Shown here in pieces: positions 1-6,894 of a stretch of 8,511 nucleotides of DNA. The stretch is from Eubacterium sp. (GTDB taxonomy: Bacteria; Bacillota; Clostridia; Oscillospirales; Acutalibacteraceae), in contig JAIDLO010000195.1 of NCBI GenBank assembly GCA_029050995.1, forward strand, positions 1-8,511. Direction: 5' to 3'. The position numbers and the translations under genes are program-made. The notes under the pieces are model-generated. The model saw nothing but the letters and a program-made list of their open reading frames with translations, searched no databases and was not told the DNA's origin. The number at the start of each line of letters is the position of its first letter. Within the stretch, counting starts at the first letter, position 1.

Positions 1-3
1 ATG

Positions 4-22
4 CCTTCCAACAGGAAGGAGG
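4..22 (+). promoter_or_regulatory. Shine-Dalgarno hairpin before the small peptide
   Basis: CCTTCC (4-9) and GGAAGG (14-19) are perfectly complementary around a 4-nt loop, AACA. The right arm includes the first GG of the AGGAGG Shine-Dalgarno (17-22). In the mRNA this stem would partly hide the ribosome binding site. Sequestered start regions are a known trait of type I toxin mRNAs; that it acts so here is inference. Confidence 0.45.
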
Positions 23-32
23 TGTTTCAACA

Positions 33-116
33 ATGGAGTTATTTATTTCCTTTATGCTTTCTGTTCTGGCAAGTGTAGTCGCCTACTACATATGCAAATG
101 GCTCAATAGAGAGTAA
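33..116 (+). CDS. small hydrophobic membrane peptide, candidate type I toxin
   Basis: This open frame encodes 27 residues, too short for most gene callers. A strong Shine-Dalgarno (AGGAGG, 17-22) lies 10 nt before the ATG, and a rho-independent terminator follows about 40 nt after the stop. Residues 3-21 (LFISFMLSVLASVVAYYIC) form one hydrophobic segment long enough to cross a membrane, followed by a short charged tail, KWLNRE. This layout, one membrane helix plus a charged C-terminus, is typical of type I toxin peptides such as Fst and the small C. difficile toxins. I recall similar short peptides ending in YYICKWL in Clostridia, but could not search. A strong promoter on the opposite strand (236-264) points at its 3' end, as expected for an antisense RNA antitoxin. 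Toxicity is inferred. Its own promoter lies outside the window. An overlapping frame from the ATG at position 1 is less likely because it has no visible Shine-Dalgarno. Confidence 0.6.
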   Translation: MELFISFMLSVLASVVAYYICKWLNRE

Positions 117-149
117 CATCACAACGAGCCTTGAGGTATTCGCTCATTA

Positions 150-230
150 AAACGATAGAAAACCACGAGTTGCCGCTCGTGGTTTTCGCCTTTTTAGGTG
201 CACAACAATGTCGTACATTTATTTCCTTTA
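150..230 (-). ncRNA. candidate antisense RNA antitoxin
   Basis: This RNA is inferred from the - strand promoter at 236-264 and the hairpin at 158-187. It would begin near 230 and could end just past the hairpin at about 147-150, giving roughly 80 nt. It would be complementary to the terminator region of the peptide mRNA (about 150-196); longer read-through would cover the coding region. Overlap of toxin mRNA and antisense RNA at their 3' ends is the arrangement known for txpA/RatA and bsrG/SR4 in Bacillus. Both ends are estimates, and no family match could be tested. Confidence 0.45.
158..195 (+). terminator. rho-independent terminator of the small peptide gene
   Basis: A 12-bp perfect stem pairs 158-169 with 176-187 (arms GAAAACCACGAG and CTCGTGGTTTTC) around the 6-nt loop TTGCCG. 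A run of five T follows at 191-195. Read on the - strand, the same hairpin is followed, after a few bases, by only four T (147-150). It may therefore also stop transcripts arriving from the right, such as the antisense RNA or MATE read-through, though less efficiently. Confidence 0.85.
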
Positions 231-235
231 TCTGC

Positions 236-264
236 ATTATAGCATATGCATTTTTATTTTGCAA
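236..264 (-). promoter_or_regulatory. strong extended -10 promoter, antisense to the small peptide gene
   Basis: On the - strand the order is TTGCAA (plus coordinates 259-264), a 17-nt spacer ending in TGC, then a perfect TATAAT (236-241). The TGn directly before the -10 makes it an extended -10 promoter. The expected start is near 229-230, reading left into the terminator and 3' part of the small peptide transcript. No convincing coding sequence follows. A 23-codon frame from 218 has a short Shine-Dalgarno-like AAAGGA but runs straight through the terminator hairpin. The most economical product is a short non-coding antisense RNA. Confidence 0.7.
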
Positions 265-327
265 GTGAAATTTATGAGAGAATATTTTCACGCCGCAATG
301 CTATATTTAACTCTCGTTAATTGAATC

Positions 328-1725
328 TTAATTACAATCATTATTATTTGTTTTCTGTGGATAATATGCCGGGTCTTTTTTGATTTTGGATTTGATGACC
401 GAGAACATGATGATTGCAAGGAGTATGCAGGCAAGGTCTGCGGTTGACTGCGCATAAACGATACCGTTGAAGCCAACATATTTACTCATTACAATAAGGA
501 ACGGCAGGAAAATCAGTCCCTGTCTGCCAAGGGAAAGCACAAGGCTTGGAATGGATTTGCCCATTCCCTGGAATGCAAAGTTATAGGTAAACAAAATACC
601 GATAAACGGACCTGCAATATTCAATCCGCGAAGAATTTTTACGCCGTATTTTGTTACAAGCTGATTTCCTTCTCCATTGAAGAGATTGATAATCTGTGGG
701 GTAAAGATGAAATAAATGATTGTTAAAACAGTGCCTATAACAAAGGTGCAGAGCATTGTAAAGCGCATTGTTTTTCTGAGCCTGTCCATATTCTTTGCGC
801 CGTAGGAATATCCAATCAGCGGCTGAATACCGATACCGATTCCCATTTGAACGAAAACAATAAGCATATTAACCTTCATTGCTATGCCGAGAGCGGCGAT
901 AGCTTCTGAGCCGTAGTCCTCCATAAAATTATTTAAAATAATATTTGAAGCGCTCATTAAAATATTATTGATTGCAGCAGGAATACCGATTGGTATAACA
1001 TTTCTTGCAATACCCTCTCTTACAGAGAAGCGGGCAGGATTGCAGGATAAAATAGAATTGCCACGCATCAGATAAATTGCATAGTAAACAACGGAAGCAA
1101 CATTGCCGATCACAGTTGCAATAGCGGCACCGCCAACGCCCATATGCAGCGTTAAAATCATAATAGGATCAAGGATGATATTTGTTATTGTACCAATCAT
1201 CATACCAACCATAGATTCCTTTGCGCCGCCCTCGCCTCTTACAAGGTTGCTTGCGGTTATGGAGGTAACAATCATCGGTCCGCCGATTGCGATATATTTC
1301 AGATAATCATAGCCGTAATTATAAACTGCATCGTTTGTTGCGCCGAGTGCATTGATAAGCGGTTTGATAAAAATTAAAATCAGAGCAAGAACAATTATGC
1401 CTGAAAATATGGATGAAAAAATAGAAAATGCACTTATTTTTTTAACCTTTTTGTGCTTTCCCTCGCCCATAGAGCGAGAAATGTAAGCCGAGCCGCCAAC
1501 ACCGAAAATATTTCCGAATGCAACGAAGAAAAGAAAAACAGGCATTGTTATGGAAACTGCTGCTGTTGCATCCGTGTCTTTCATAAGGGAAACAAAATAG
1601 GTGTCTGCCATATTATAGATAACATTTACGATACTTGAAAGTATAGACGGAACCGCAAGCGCCGCAACTGCTTTTGGTATTGGATATGAAGAAAATATTT
1701 TTTCTCTTTTTTCTGTAGATGCCAT
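328..1725 (-). CDS. MATE family multidrug/cation antiporter
   Basis: The 465-residue product is a polytopic membrane protein of the length and repeat structure of MATE exporters, with about 12 membrane helices. Early MATE-like features are helix 1 with Pro26, then NMADTYFV (38-45), RGEGGAKESM (163-172) and NIILDPIMI (182-190). A second-half counterpart, FQGMGKSIPSLVLSLGRQG, is consistent with the two-fold repeat of the family. MATE proteins export cationic drugs or metabolites in exchange for Na+ or H+; the substrate here cannot be told. The start is supported by AGGAGG at 1733-1738, 7 nt upstream. The gene begins 26 nt after the rsmA stop with no terminator between, so the two are probably co-transcribed. 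No good terminator is visible between its stop and the antisense promoter at 236-264. Confidence 0.93.
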   Translation of the reverse strand: MASTEKREKIFSSYPIPKAVAALAVPSILSSIVNVIYNMADTYFVSLMKDTDATAAVSITMPVFLFFVAFGNIFGVGGSAYISRSMGEGKHKKVKKISAFSIFSSIFSGIIVLALILIFIKPLINALGATNDAVYNYGYDYLKYIAIGGPMIVTSITASNLVRGEGGAKESMVGMMIGTITNIILDPIMILTLHMGVGGAAIATVIGNVASVVYYAIYLMRGNSILSCNPARFSVREGIARNVIPIGIPAAINNILMSASNIILNNFMEDYGSEAIAALGIAMKVNMLIVFVQMGIGIGIQPLIGYSYGAKNMDRLRKTMRFTMLCTFVIGTVLTIIYFIFTPQIINLFNGEGNQLVTKYGVKILRGLNIAGPFIGILFTYNFAFQGMGKSIPSLVLSLGRQGLIFLPFLIVMSKYVGFNGIVYAQSTADLACILLAIIMFSVIKSKIKKDPAYYPQKTNNNDCN

Positions 1726-1732
1726 TTTTAGT

Positions 1733-1738
1733 CCTCCT
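1733..1738 (-). promoter_or_regulatory. Shine-Dalgarno of the MATE gene
   Basis: A perfect AGGAGG on the - strand sits 7 nt before the ATG (1723-1725), inside the 26-nt gap after rsmA. It fixes the start and gives this second gene its own strong translation initiation. Confidence 0.8.
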
Positions 1739-1751
1739 TTTAAATTTAAAA

Positions 1752-2600
1752 TTACAATAATTCTGAAAGCTGCGCGAAATCATCCATTGTAAAGTTTTCA
1801 GCTCTTGATTTTTCATCCTTGCCGATTGCTTTAAGCGCCTCGCTGATTTTGGCTTTTGAAACGCCGAGTCCGTTTGAAAGGCAGTTGATTGCTGTTTTTC
1901 TTCTTTGAGAAAATGCAGCCTTAACAATTTTGAAGAAATGCACTTCATCTTTAATTCCAACGGCAGGTGTTTTCCTTATTTTAAGCCGGATTACTGCGCT
2001 GTCTACCTTGGGAGCAGGGTAAAAGCAGTCTTTTGTAACCTCAAAAAGCATTTCTGCTTCTGCGTAATAGTTTACTGCAACGGTAACTGCTCCGCTTTCT
2101 CTTGAGCCGATTTCGGCTGTCAGCCTTTCGGCAGCCTCTTTCTGCACCATAACGATAATTTCGTCAATCGGCAGCTTTTGCTCAAGCAGGCTCATAATAA
2201 CGGGGGAGGTTATATAGTAAGGCAGATTTGCGCAAACCTTAACGGAATGCATATCGCCGAGCTTTTCTTTTATAATTTCGTGTAAATTGAGTTTCAGAAC
2301 ATCGCCCTCAACGATTTCAAGGTTATCAAATTCGCCAAGTGTTTCTTTTAAAACAGGGAAAAGCCTTTTATCAAGCTCTATGGATACGACCTTTCCGCAA
2401 ACCTTGCAAAGCTCCTTTGTAAGCACGCCGATACCCGGTCCAACTTCAAGCGCTCCTGTTTTATCATCGGCAGAAAGTGCCTCTGCCATAGCAGGACACA
2501 CCTCGGAGTCTATGATAAAATTCTGACCAAGTGCCTTTGAAAAGATAAATCCGTGAGAGGTCAATATTCTGTTTACTGTGTTGTAATCATATAAATTCAT
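1752..2600 (-). CDS. rsmA: 16S rRNA (adenine(1518)-N6/adenine(1519)-N6)-dimethyltransferase
   Basis: RsmA (KsgA) uses S-adenosylmethionine to dimethylate two adjacent adenines in the loop of 16S rRNA helix 45 during late 30S assembly. At 282 residues the protein is full length. Visible motifs in order are LGQNF (24-28), the SAM-binding glycine loop EVGPGIG (52-58), the acidic SIELD (73-77), EGD (98-100), the catalytic NLPYY (125-129), FYPAPKVDSAV (193-203) and the basic FSQRRKT (230-236). The ATG at 2598-2600 has GAGG 8 nt upstream and an extended -10 promoter (2626-2654) just before it. It heads a two-gene unit with the MATE pump, and stands back to back with the marR operon. Loss of this enzyme is known to give kasugamycin resistance. 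The usual Bacillus-type neighbours (rnmV, tatD) are absent here. Confidence 0.97.
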   Translation of the reverse strand: MNLYDYNTVNRILTSHGFIFSKALGQNFIIDSEVCPAMAEALSADDKTGALEVGPGIGVLTKELCKVCGKVVSIELDKRLFPVLKETLGEFDNLEIVEGDVLKLNLHEIIKEKLGDMHSVKVCANLPYYITSPVIMSLLEQKLPIDEIIVMVQKEAAERLTAEIGSRESGAVTVAVNYYAEAEMLFEVTKDCFYPAPKVDSAVIRLKIRKTPAVGIKDEVHFFKIVKAAFSQRRKTAINCLSNGLGVSKAKISEALKAIGKDEKSRAENFTMDDFAQLSELL

Positions 2601-2625
2601 TTGTTATACCTCAATTCAACCGCAT

Positions 2626-2654
2626 ATTCTAACATATTCAAAGTTTTTTTGCAA
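2626..2654 (-). promoter_or_regulatory. promoter of rsmA-MATE unit
   Basis: On the - strand TTGCAA (2649-2654), a 17-nt spacer and TAGAAT (2626-2631) are preceded by TGT, an extended -10. The predicted start near 2620 leaves a leader of about 20 nt before the rsmA ATG. The -35 sequence, spacer length and extended -10 are the same as in the antisense promoter at 236-264. Confidence 0.65.
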
Positions 2655-2695
2655 ATATAGTTTTGTGATAATTTGTGAATTTTTATAATTAATGC

Positions 2696-2724
2696 TTGAC
2701 AAATATTGTATCCGTATGTAAACT
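2696..2724 (+). promoter_or_regulatory. promoter of the marR-ABC exporter operon
   Basis: A perfect TTGACA (2696-2701) is followed, after a 17-nt spacer, by TAAACT (2719-2724), which matches the -10 consensus at four of six positions. The start would fall near 2731, inside the palindrome at 2730-2741. A perfect -35 with a weak -10 fits a promoter meant to be controlled by a repressor bound just downstream. Confidence 0.6.
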
Positions 2725-2729
2725 ATTGC

Positions 2730-2741
2730 TTAGTTAACTAA
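2730..2741 (+). promoter_or_regulatory. operator-like palindrome 1 (TTAGTTAACTAA)
   Basis: This is a perfect 12-bp palindrome placed over the predicted transcription start, 5 nt after the -10. Short AT-rich palindromes at this position are typical MarR-family operators. Binding here would block the promoter, so the regulator probably represses its own operon. The assignment to this MarR protein is inferred from position. Confidence 0.6.
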
Positions 2742-2759
2742 TGTTAGGCACATAACATT
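2740..2759 (+). promoter_or_regulatory. operator-like inverted repeat 2
   Basis: AATGTTA (2740-2746) and TAACATT (2753-2759) are perfect 7-bp inverted arms around GGCACA. The site overlaps operator 1 by two bases and ends 8 nt before the marR Shine-Dalgarno. Both sites share the GTTA/TAAC core, with TAAC, GTTA and TAAC at 2735, 2743 and 2753, about one helical turn apart. Two MarR dimers could bind side by side; the site could also act as an mRNA stem near the ribosome binding site. Confidence 0.5.
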
Positions 2760-2780
2760 TTATAAAAGGGAGGTTTTGGT

Positions 2781-3275
2781 GTGCATAAAGATTGTGAAAA
2801 ACACTTTCCATTGTTCCCGACAGTTAATTATCTTTCTAAAATCGGCAAAGATAATTTCCGCTCCGTATTATCCGAAAACGGTGTGTTTCAGGGGCAGGAT
2901 GAAATTCTGTTTTTGATTATGCACAAGGAGGGCTTGAAGCCGTCTGAAATTGCAAAATATCTTCATACAAGCCTTGCAAGTATTTCCGTATCCTTAAAAA
3001 GGCTTGAGAAGCAGGGCTTTATTGAAAAGCGAAATGATGAAAATGATGCAAGAATAAGCCATATATATATAAATGAAAAGGGCAGAGATGCGCTCAGAAA
3101 TATTCACGAAAAGCTGTTTGATAATCACAAAAAAATGCTTCTTGGCTTCAGTGAAGAAGAGGTAAAGCAATTAAGAGGTTATTTAGACCGTATTATTTAT
3201 AACGCAACGGGCGAGGCTGATTATTCTTACAAACGCCCGCATGATTTTAAAGGAGATGAAGAAAGTGACAAATAA
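2781..3275 (+). CDS. MarR family transcriptional regulator
   Basis: The 164-residue protein has the winged helix-turn-helix of the MarR family. Helix-turn-helix residues lie at about 53-84 (PSEIAKYLHTS, then ISVSLKRLEKQGFIEKR). The wing at about 85-98 has the NDENDARISHIYI pattern, close to the family's D-x-R wing, followed by NEKGRDAL. N- and C-terminal helices would make the dimer. The GTG start is chosen because GGGAGG (2768-2773) lies 7 nt upstream and no in-frame ATG precedes it. The reading frame runs 11 nt into the first ABC gene, implying translational coupling. MarR proteins usually release DNA on binding a small phenolic or drug-like ligand, so the likely role is ligand-induced derepression of the exporter. 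Cys5 is the only cysteine; nothing shows a redox role. Confidence 0.93.
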   Translation: MHKDCEKHFPLFPTVNYLSKIGKDNFRSVLSENGVFQGQDEILFLIMHKEGLKPSEIAKYLHTSLASISVSLKRLEKQGFIEKRNDENDARISHIYINEKGRDALRNIHEKLFDNHKKMLLGFSEEEVKQLRGYLDRIIYNATGEADYSYKRPHDFKGDEESDK

Positions 3276-5049
3276 AAAAGAAAAAAAGAAGAGCAAAGCA
3301 AAGCTTATGAAATTCTTAAAGGGCTTATGGTTTGCAGCAATCGTAGGCTCGCTCGGTATGGTGCTTGAAGCTTCGTGCCCGCTTTATCTGCCGAAAATTA
3401 TGGGCAGAATTATTGATAACGGCGTTACGCCTGTTATTAACGGAACAGTAACTGCGGCAGACGGCAGAGCTTATGTTTTAAAGGAAGCCGTTATTATGAT
3501 TATCGTTGCGCTTGTTGCAATAGCCGGCGGTATTACCTGTATGAAGCTTTCTTCTGATGTAAGCCAGAAATTTGCTGCAAGAATCAGAAATGCAATGTTT
3601 AAAAAGATTTCATCCTTTTCTTTCAAGAATATTGATGAATTTTCAACAGCCTCCCTTACAACAAGGCTTACAAATGATGTTACAATGATTCAGAATGTAA
3701 CAATGATGATTTTGCGTATGCTGATTCGTATGCCGTCCTTGCTGATTGTTGCATCCTTTTTTGCAGTTTCAATCAATGCAAGGCTTGCTTCCATGCTTCT
3801 GTTTGCGCTTCCGTTAATTCTGATTGCCGCAGGCGTGGTTATGAAGGTCGGCTTTCCGATGTTCAGAAAAATGCAGAAAAAAATTGATGCATTAAATGGA
3901 GTTGTTCAGGAAAATCTGATCGGCATAAGAGTTGTTAAAGCCTTTGTTCGTGAAGAGCACGAAAAGAAAAAATTTAAAATTGCAAATGATGATTTATCAA
4001 GAATGGGTGCAAAGGCAGCAGGCATGATTATTCTTGCAATGCCGCTTATGATGCTGATTTTCAACCTTACACTTGTTACTGTTATTTACAGGGGCGGTGT
4101 TTCAATCAGCATCGGCGAAATGTCTACAGGCGATCTTATCAGCTTTATTTCCTATGTTATGGAAATTCTTATGAGCATTATGATGGTTGCTATGATGCTT
4201 GTTATGGTTGTTCGCGGTAAAGCGTGCGCTGACCGTATCAAGGAAGTGCTTGATGCAGAGATTGATATTGTAAATAAGAATGAAACACTTAGCGCAGATA
4301 AGCGCGGTAAGGTTGCGTTTGAGCATGTTAATTTCAGATATTCAACCCAGACAGACGGCGATGATATTCTGAATGATATCAGCTTTACGGCTGAGCCGGG
4401 GCAGATTATCGGCATTGTCGGCGGAACAGGCTGCGGTAAATCAAGCCTTGTTTCGTTGATTCCAAGGCTTTATGATGCAACAGGCGGTAAGGTTCTGATT
4501 GATGGTGTTGATGTTCGGGATTATGATATTGAAGAATTGAGAGAGCTGATTGGCGTTGTTCTTCAGAATAATGTTTTGTTTACGGGCACAATAAAAGAAA
4601 ATATCCGTTGGGGCAAAAAGGATGCAACGGATGAGGAAATTATAGCAGCCTGCAAGGCAGCACAGGCGCACGATTTCATTATGCGCCAGCCCGACGGCTA
4701 TGATACAGTTCTTGCACAGGGCGGCTTAAACCTTTCGGGCGGACAGAAACAGCGTTTATGTATTGCCCGTGCTATGATTAAAAAGCCGAAAATTCTTATT
4801 CTTGATGATTCAACCTCTGCAGTTGATACTGCAACAGAGGCTAAAATCCGCAATGCCTTTTATAATGAGCTTAAAGATACAACCATATTCATCATTGCGC
4901 AGAGAATTTCCTCTGTTAAGGATGCGGATGAAATTCTTGTTATGGATGACGGCGAGATCAAAGGCATTGGCAAGCATGATGAACTTATGGAAACAAATGA
5001 GATTTATCAGGAGATTTACCATACACAGCAGAAAGGAGTGATTGAATAA
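3265..5049 (+). CDS. ABC exporter half-transporter, degenerate-site subunit
   Basis: This is a fused membrane and ATPase subunit of a type IV (B-family) ABC exporter, 594 residues from the chosen start. Six membrane helices occupy about residues 20-310. The ATPase domain has Walker A GGTGCGKS (386-393), Q-loop LQNNVLFTG, signature LSGGQ (490-494) and Walker B ILILDD. The catalytic Glu is replaced by Asp515 and the switch His by Gln546 (IIAQRISS). These changes mark the degenerate-site subunit of heterodimeric exporters such as TM287/288. The GTG at 3265 is preferred because AAAGGAG (3249-3255) lies 9 nt upstream. In-frame ATGs at 3241 (no Shine-Dalgarno) and 3256 (touching it) are less likely. 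It overlaps marR by 11 nt and the next gene by 1 nt. Substrate unknown; multidrug or peptide export is plausible. Confidence 0.93.
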   Translation: MTNKKEKKKSKAKLMKFLKGLWFAAIVGSLGMVLEASCPLYLPKIMGRIIDNGVTPVINGTVTAADGRAYVLKEAVIMIIVALVAIAGGITCMKLSSDVSQKFAARIRNAMFKKISSFSFKNIDEFSTASLTTRLTNDVTMIQNVTMMILRMLIRMPSLLIVASFFAVSINARLASMLLFALPLILIAAGVVMKVGFPMFRKMQKKIDALNGVVQENLIGIRVVKAFVREEHEKKKFKIANDDLSRMGAKAAGMIILAMPLMMLIFNLTLVTVIYRGGVSISIGEMSTGDLISFISYVMEILMSIMMVAMMLVMVVRGKACADRIKEVLDAEIDIVNKNETLSADKRGKVAFEHVNFRYSTQTDGDDILNDISFTAEPGQIIGIVGGTGCGKSSLVSLIPRLYDATGGKVLIDGVDVRDYDIEELRELIGVVLQNNVLFTGTIKENIRWGKKDATDEEIIAACKAAQAHDFIMRQPDGYDTVLAQGGLNLSGGQKQRLCIARAMIKKPKILILDDSTSAVDTATEAKIRNAFYNELKDTTIFIIAQRISSVKDADEILVMDDGEIKGIGKHDELMETNEIYQEIYHTQQKGVIE

Positions 5050-6887
5050 TGCCGGGACCGCACGGAGCACCGAATGGTGGATATGTAAAACCGAAGAATG
5101 CGAAGAAAACCGTAAACAAAATGCTTGAATACATCGGAAAAAGCAAGTATCTGCTTATTTTAGTTTCCTTTACGGTAATTGCGTCAACAATCTGCTCTGT
5201 TCTTGCATCTGCAAGGCTGCAGCCGATTATTGATAAGGCAATCTATCCGCATTTTGATAAGGCAGAGCTTATAAAACAGCTTATCATTCTTGCTGTATTT
5301 TATGTTACGGCATCTGTTTTGAATTTTGCGCAGAGTAAAATTATGGTTCGTATTGCTTACAAAACCTCAAACACAATCAGAAAGGATTTATTCAATCATC
5401 TTCAGACACTTCCGTTAAGATATTTTGACAGCAAAACACACGGCGAAATTATGAGCCGTTTTACAAACGATGTTGATAATATGCAGATGATGCTGGAGCA
5501 GTCTATTGTTCAGCTTGTTTCATCCGTATTTACAATGATCGGCATTGTAGCTATGATGATTTATTTCAACTGGCGTTTGTTCCTGATTATGATTGTTTTC
5601 CTTGGACTTATGATTTTTGTTGCCTCAACAATCGGAAAGAAAACAAGAAAGTATTTCCAACTTCAGCAGAAAAACCTTGGCGAAATGAACGGCTTTATTG
5701 AGGAAACCGTTGAGGGGATGAAGGTTGTTAAGGTATTCAACCACGAGGAAGAGGCAAACGAAGATTTCCAGAAGCTGAACGAGAATTTCAGAAAAAGCGC
5801 AACAAAGGCAAATTTCTATTCGGGCATTATGGGCCCCTGCTCTGCCGGTATTAACAACACGGCTTATGCGGTAATAACAATTATTGGTGCGCTTCTTGTT
5901 ATTGCAAATCCGCTTACCTTTACAATCGGTAAGCTGACCTCATTTTTAACCTATACAAAGCAGTTTTCCCAGCCGATTAACCAGATTACAAACCAGATGA
6001 ACACAATTTTTTCTGCCCTTGCAGGTGCAGAGCGTGTTTTCGAGGTTATGGAAATGGAGCCTGAGGTTGACGACGGCACAGTTACGCTTGAAGAAAAATT
6101 TGAAGACGGCGAAAGAAAATGGTATTGGAATGATAACGGTGCATTAACGCCTATTAAGGGAAATGTTATTTTTGAAGATGTAACCTTTGGCTATGTTCCT
6201 GAAAAAACAGTTCTTAAAAACATCAGCCTTTATGCAAAGCCGGGTCAGAAGATTGCGTTTGTAGGCTCAACAGGTGCAGGCAAAACGACGATTACAAATC
6301 TGATTAACCGCTTTTATGATATTCAGGACGGCGTGATTACCTATGACGGCATAGATATTAAACGCATTAAAAAGGATGATTTAAGAAAATCACTTTCCAT
6401 TGTTTTGCAGGATACGCATTTGTTTACAGGTACTGTTATGGATAATATCCGTTACGGCAGGCTTGATGCAACGGACGAGGAATGTATTGCTGCTGCAAAG
6501 CTTGCTTCGGCGCACAGCTTTATACGCAGACTGCCGAATGGATATAATACTGTTATTTCGGGCGACGGCGATAATTTATCTCAGGGACAAAGACAGCTTC
6601 TTGCGATTGCAAGAGCAGCGGTTGCAAAGCCGGCTGTGCTTATTCTTGATGAGGCAACCTCTTCTGTTGATACAAGAACAGAGCTTCATATTGAGCATGG
6701 TATGGATAGATTAATGATTGGCAGAACCGTTTTTGTTATTGCCCACAGACTTTCAACAGTCAGAAATTCAGATGCAATTATGGTGCTTGAGCACGGCGAA
6801 ATTCTTGAACGAGGCAACCACGAGGTGCTTCTTGAGCTCAAGGGCAGATATTATGAGCTTTGCACAGGCAAGGCAAAGCTTGCGTAA
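5049..6887 (+). CDS. ABC exporter half-transporter, catalytically canonical subunit
   Basis: The 612-residue partner has six membrane helices (about residues 30-330) and an ATPase domain with Walker A GSTGAGKT (406-413), Q-loop LQDTHLFTG, Walker B ILDEATSSVD with catalytic Glu535, and switch His566 (IAHRLST). Its signature is LSQGQ (510-514), not LSGGQ. In a heterodimer this signature faces the partner's Walker A, so the altered signature and the partner's Asp/Gln substitutions fall in the same ATP site. The other site is fully canonical. The N-terminus is Gly/Pro-rich, then basic. A charged stretch (EEKFEDGERKWYWNDNG) links membrane and ATPase domains. The ATG overlaps the previous stop as TAATG, with AAAGGAG (5032-5038) 10 nt upstream, giving coupled translation. 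It is the last gene of the operon, with a terminator 8 nt after its stop. Confidence 0.94.
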   Translation: MPGPHGAPNGGYVKPKNAKKTVNKMLEYIGKSKYLLILVSFTVIASTICSVLASARLQPIIDKAIYPHFDKAELIKQLIILAVFYVTASVLNFAQSKIMVRIAYKTSNTIRKDLFNHLQTLPLRYFDSKTHGEIMSRFTNDVDNMQMMLEQSIVQLVSSVFTMIGIVAMMIYFNWRLFLIMIVFLGLMIFVASTIGKKTRKYFQLQQKNLGEMNGFIEETVEGMKVVKVFNHEEEANEDFQKLNENFRKSATKANFYSGIMGPCSAGINNTAYAVITIIGALLVIANPLTFTIGKLTSFLTYTKQFSQPINQITNQMNTIFSALAGAERVFEVMEMEPEVDDGTVTLEEKFEDGERKWYWNDNGALTPIKGNVIFEDVTFGYVPEKTVLKNISLYAKPGQKIAFVGSTGAGKTTITNLINRFYDIQDGVITYDGIDIKRIKKDDLRKSLSIVLQDTHLFTGTVMDNIRYGRLDATDEECIAAAKLASAHSFIRRLPNGYNTVISGDGDNLSQGQRQLLAIARAAVAKPAVLILDEATSSVDTRTELHIEHGMDRLMIGRTVFVIAHRLSTVRNSDAIMVLEHGEILERGNHEVLLELKGRYYELCTGKAKLA

Positions 6888-6894
6888 ATAAAGG

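Noticed and set aside
1..78. 25-codon frame from the ATG at position 1
   Set aside because: No visible Shine-Dalgarno within the window, and its start lies in the hairpin region that precedes the better-supported ATG at 33.
148..218. 23-codon frame on the - strand behind the antisense promoter, with a short AAAGGA upstream
   Set aside because: It translates straight through the terminator hairpin, the composition is unremarkable, and the Shine-Dalgarno would sit at the very 5' end of the RNA. A non-coding antisense RNA is simpler.
242..249. GCATATGC palindrome inside the antisense promoter spacer as an operator
   Set aside because: It is only 8 bp and AT-rich, with no second site and no obvious regulator; chance occurrence is likely.
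103..291. 62-codon - strand frame covering the antisense promoter
   Set aside because: Its ATG lies upstream of the predicted start of transcription, it has no Shine-Dalgarno, and it crosses the promoter and terminator.
1613..1960. 115-codon - strand frame overlapping rsmA and the MATE gene
   Set aside because: It is out of frame with two strongly supported genes, its composition is unlike a protein, and it has no Shine-Dalgarno.
3241..3264. Earlier ATG starts (3241, 3256) for the first ABC gene
   Set aside because: 3241 has no ribosome binding site and 3256 directly abuts the AAAGGAG; the GTG at 3265 has ideal 9-nt spacing.
4804..4902. Walker B Asp and H-loop Gln as signs of a decaying ABC gene
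   Set aside because: The frame is intact and the partner subunit carries the matching signature change, as expected of a functional heterodimer.
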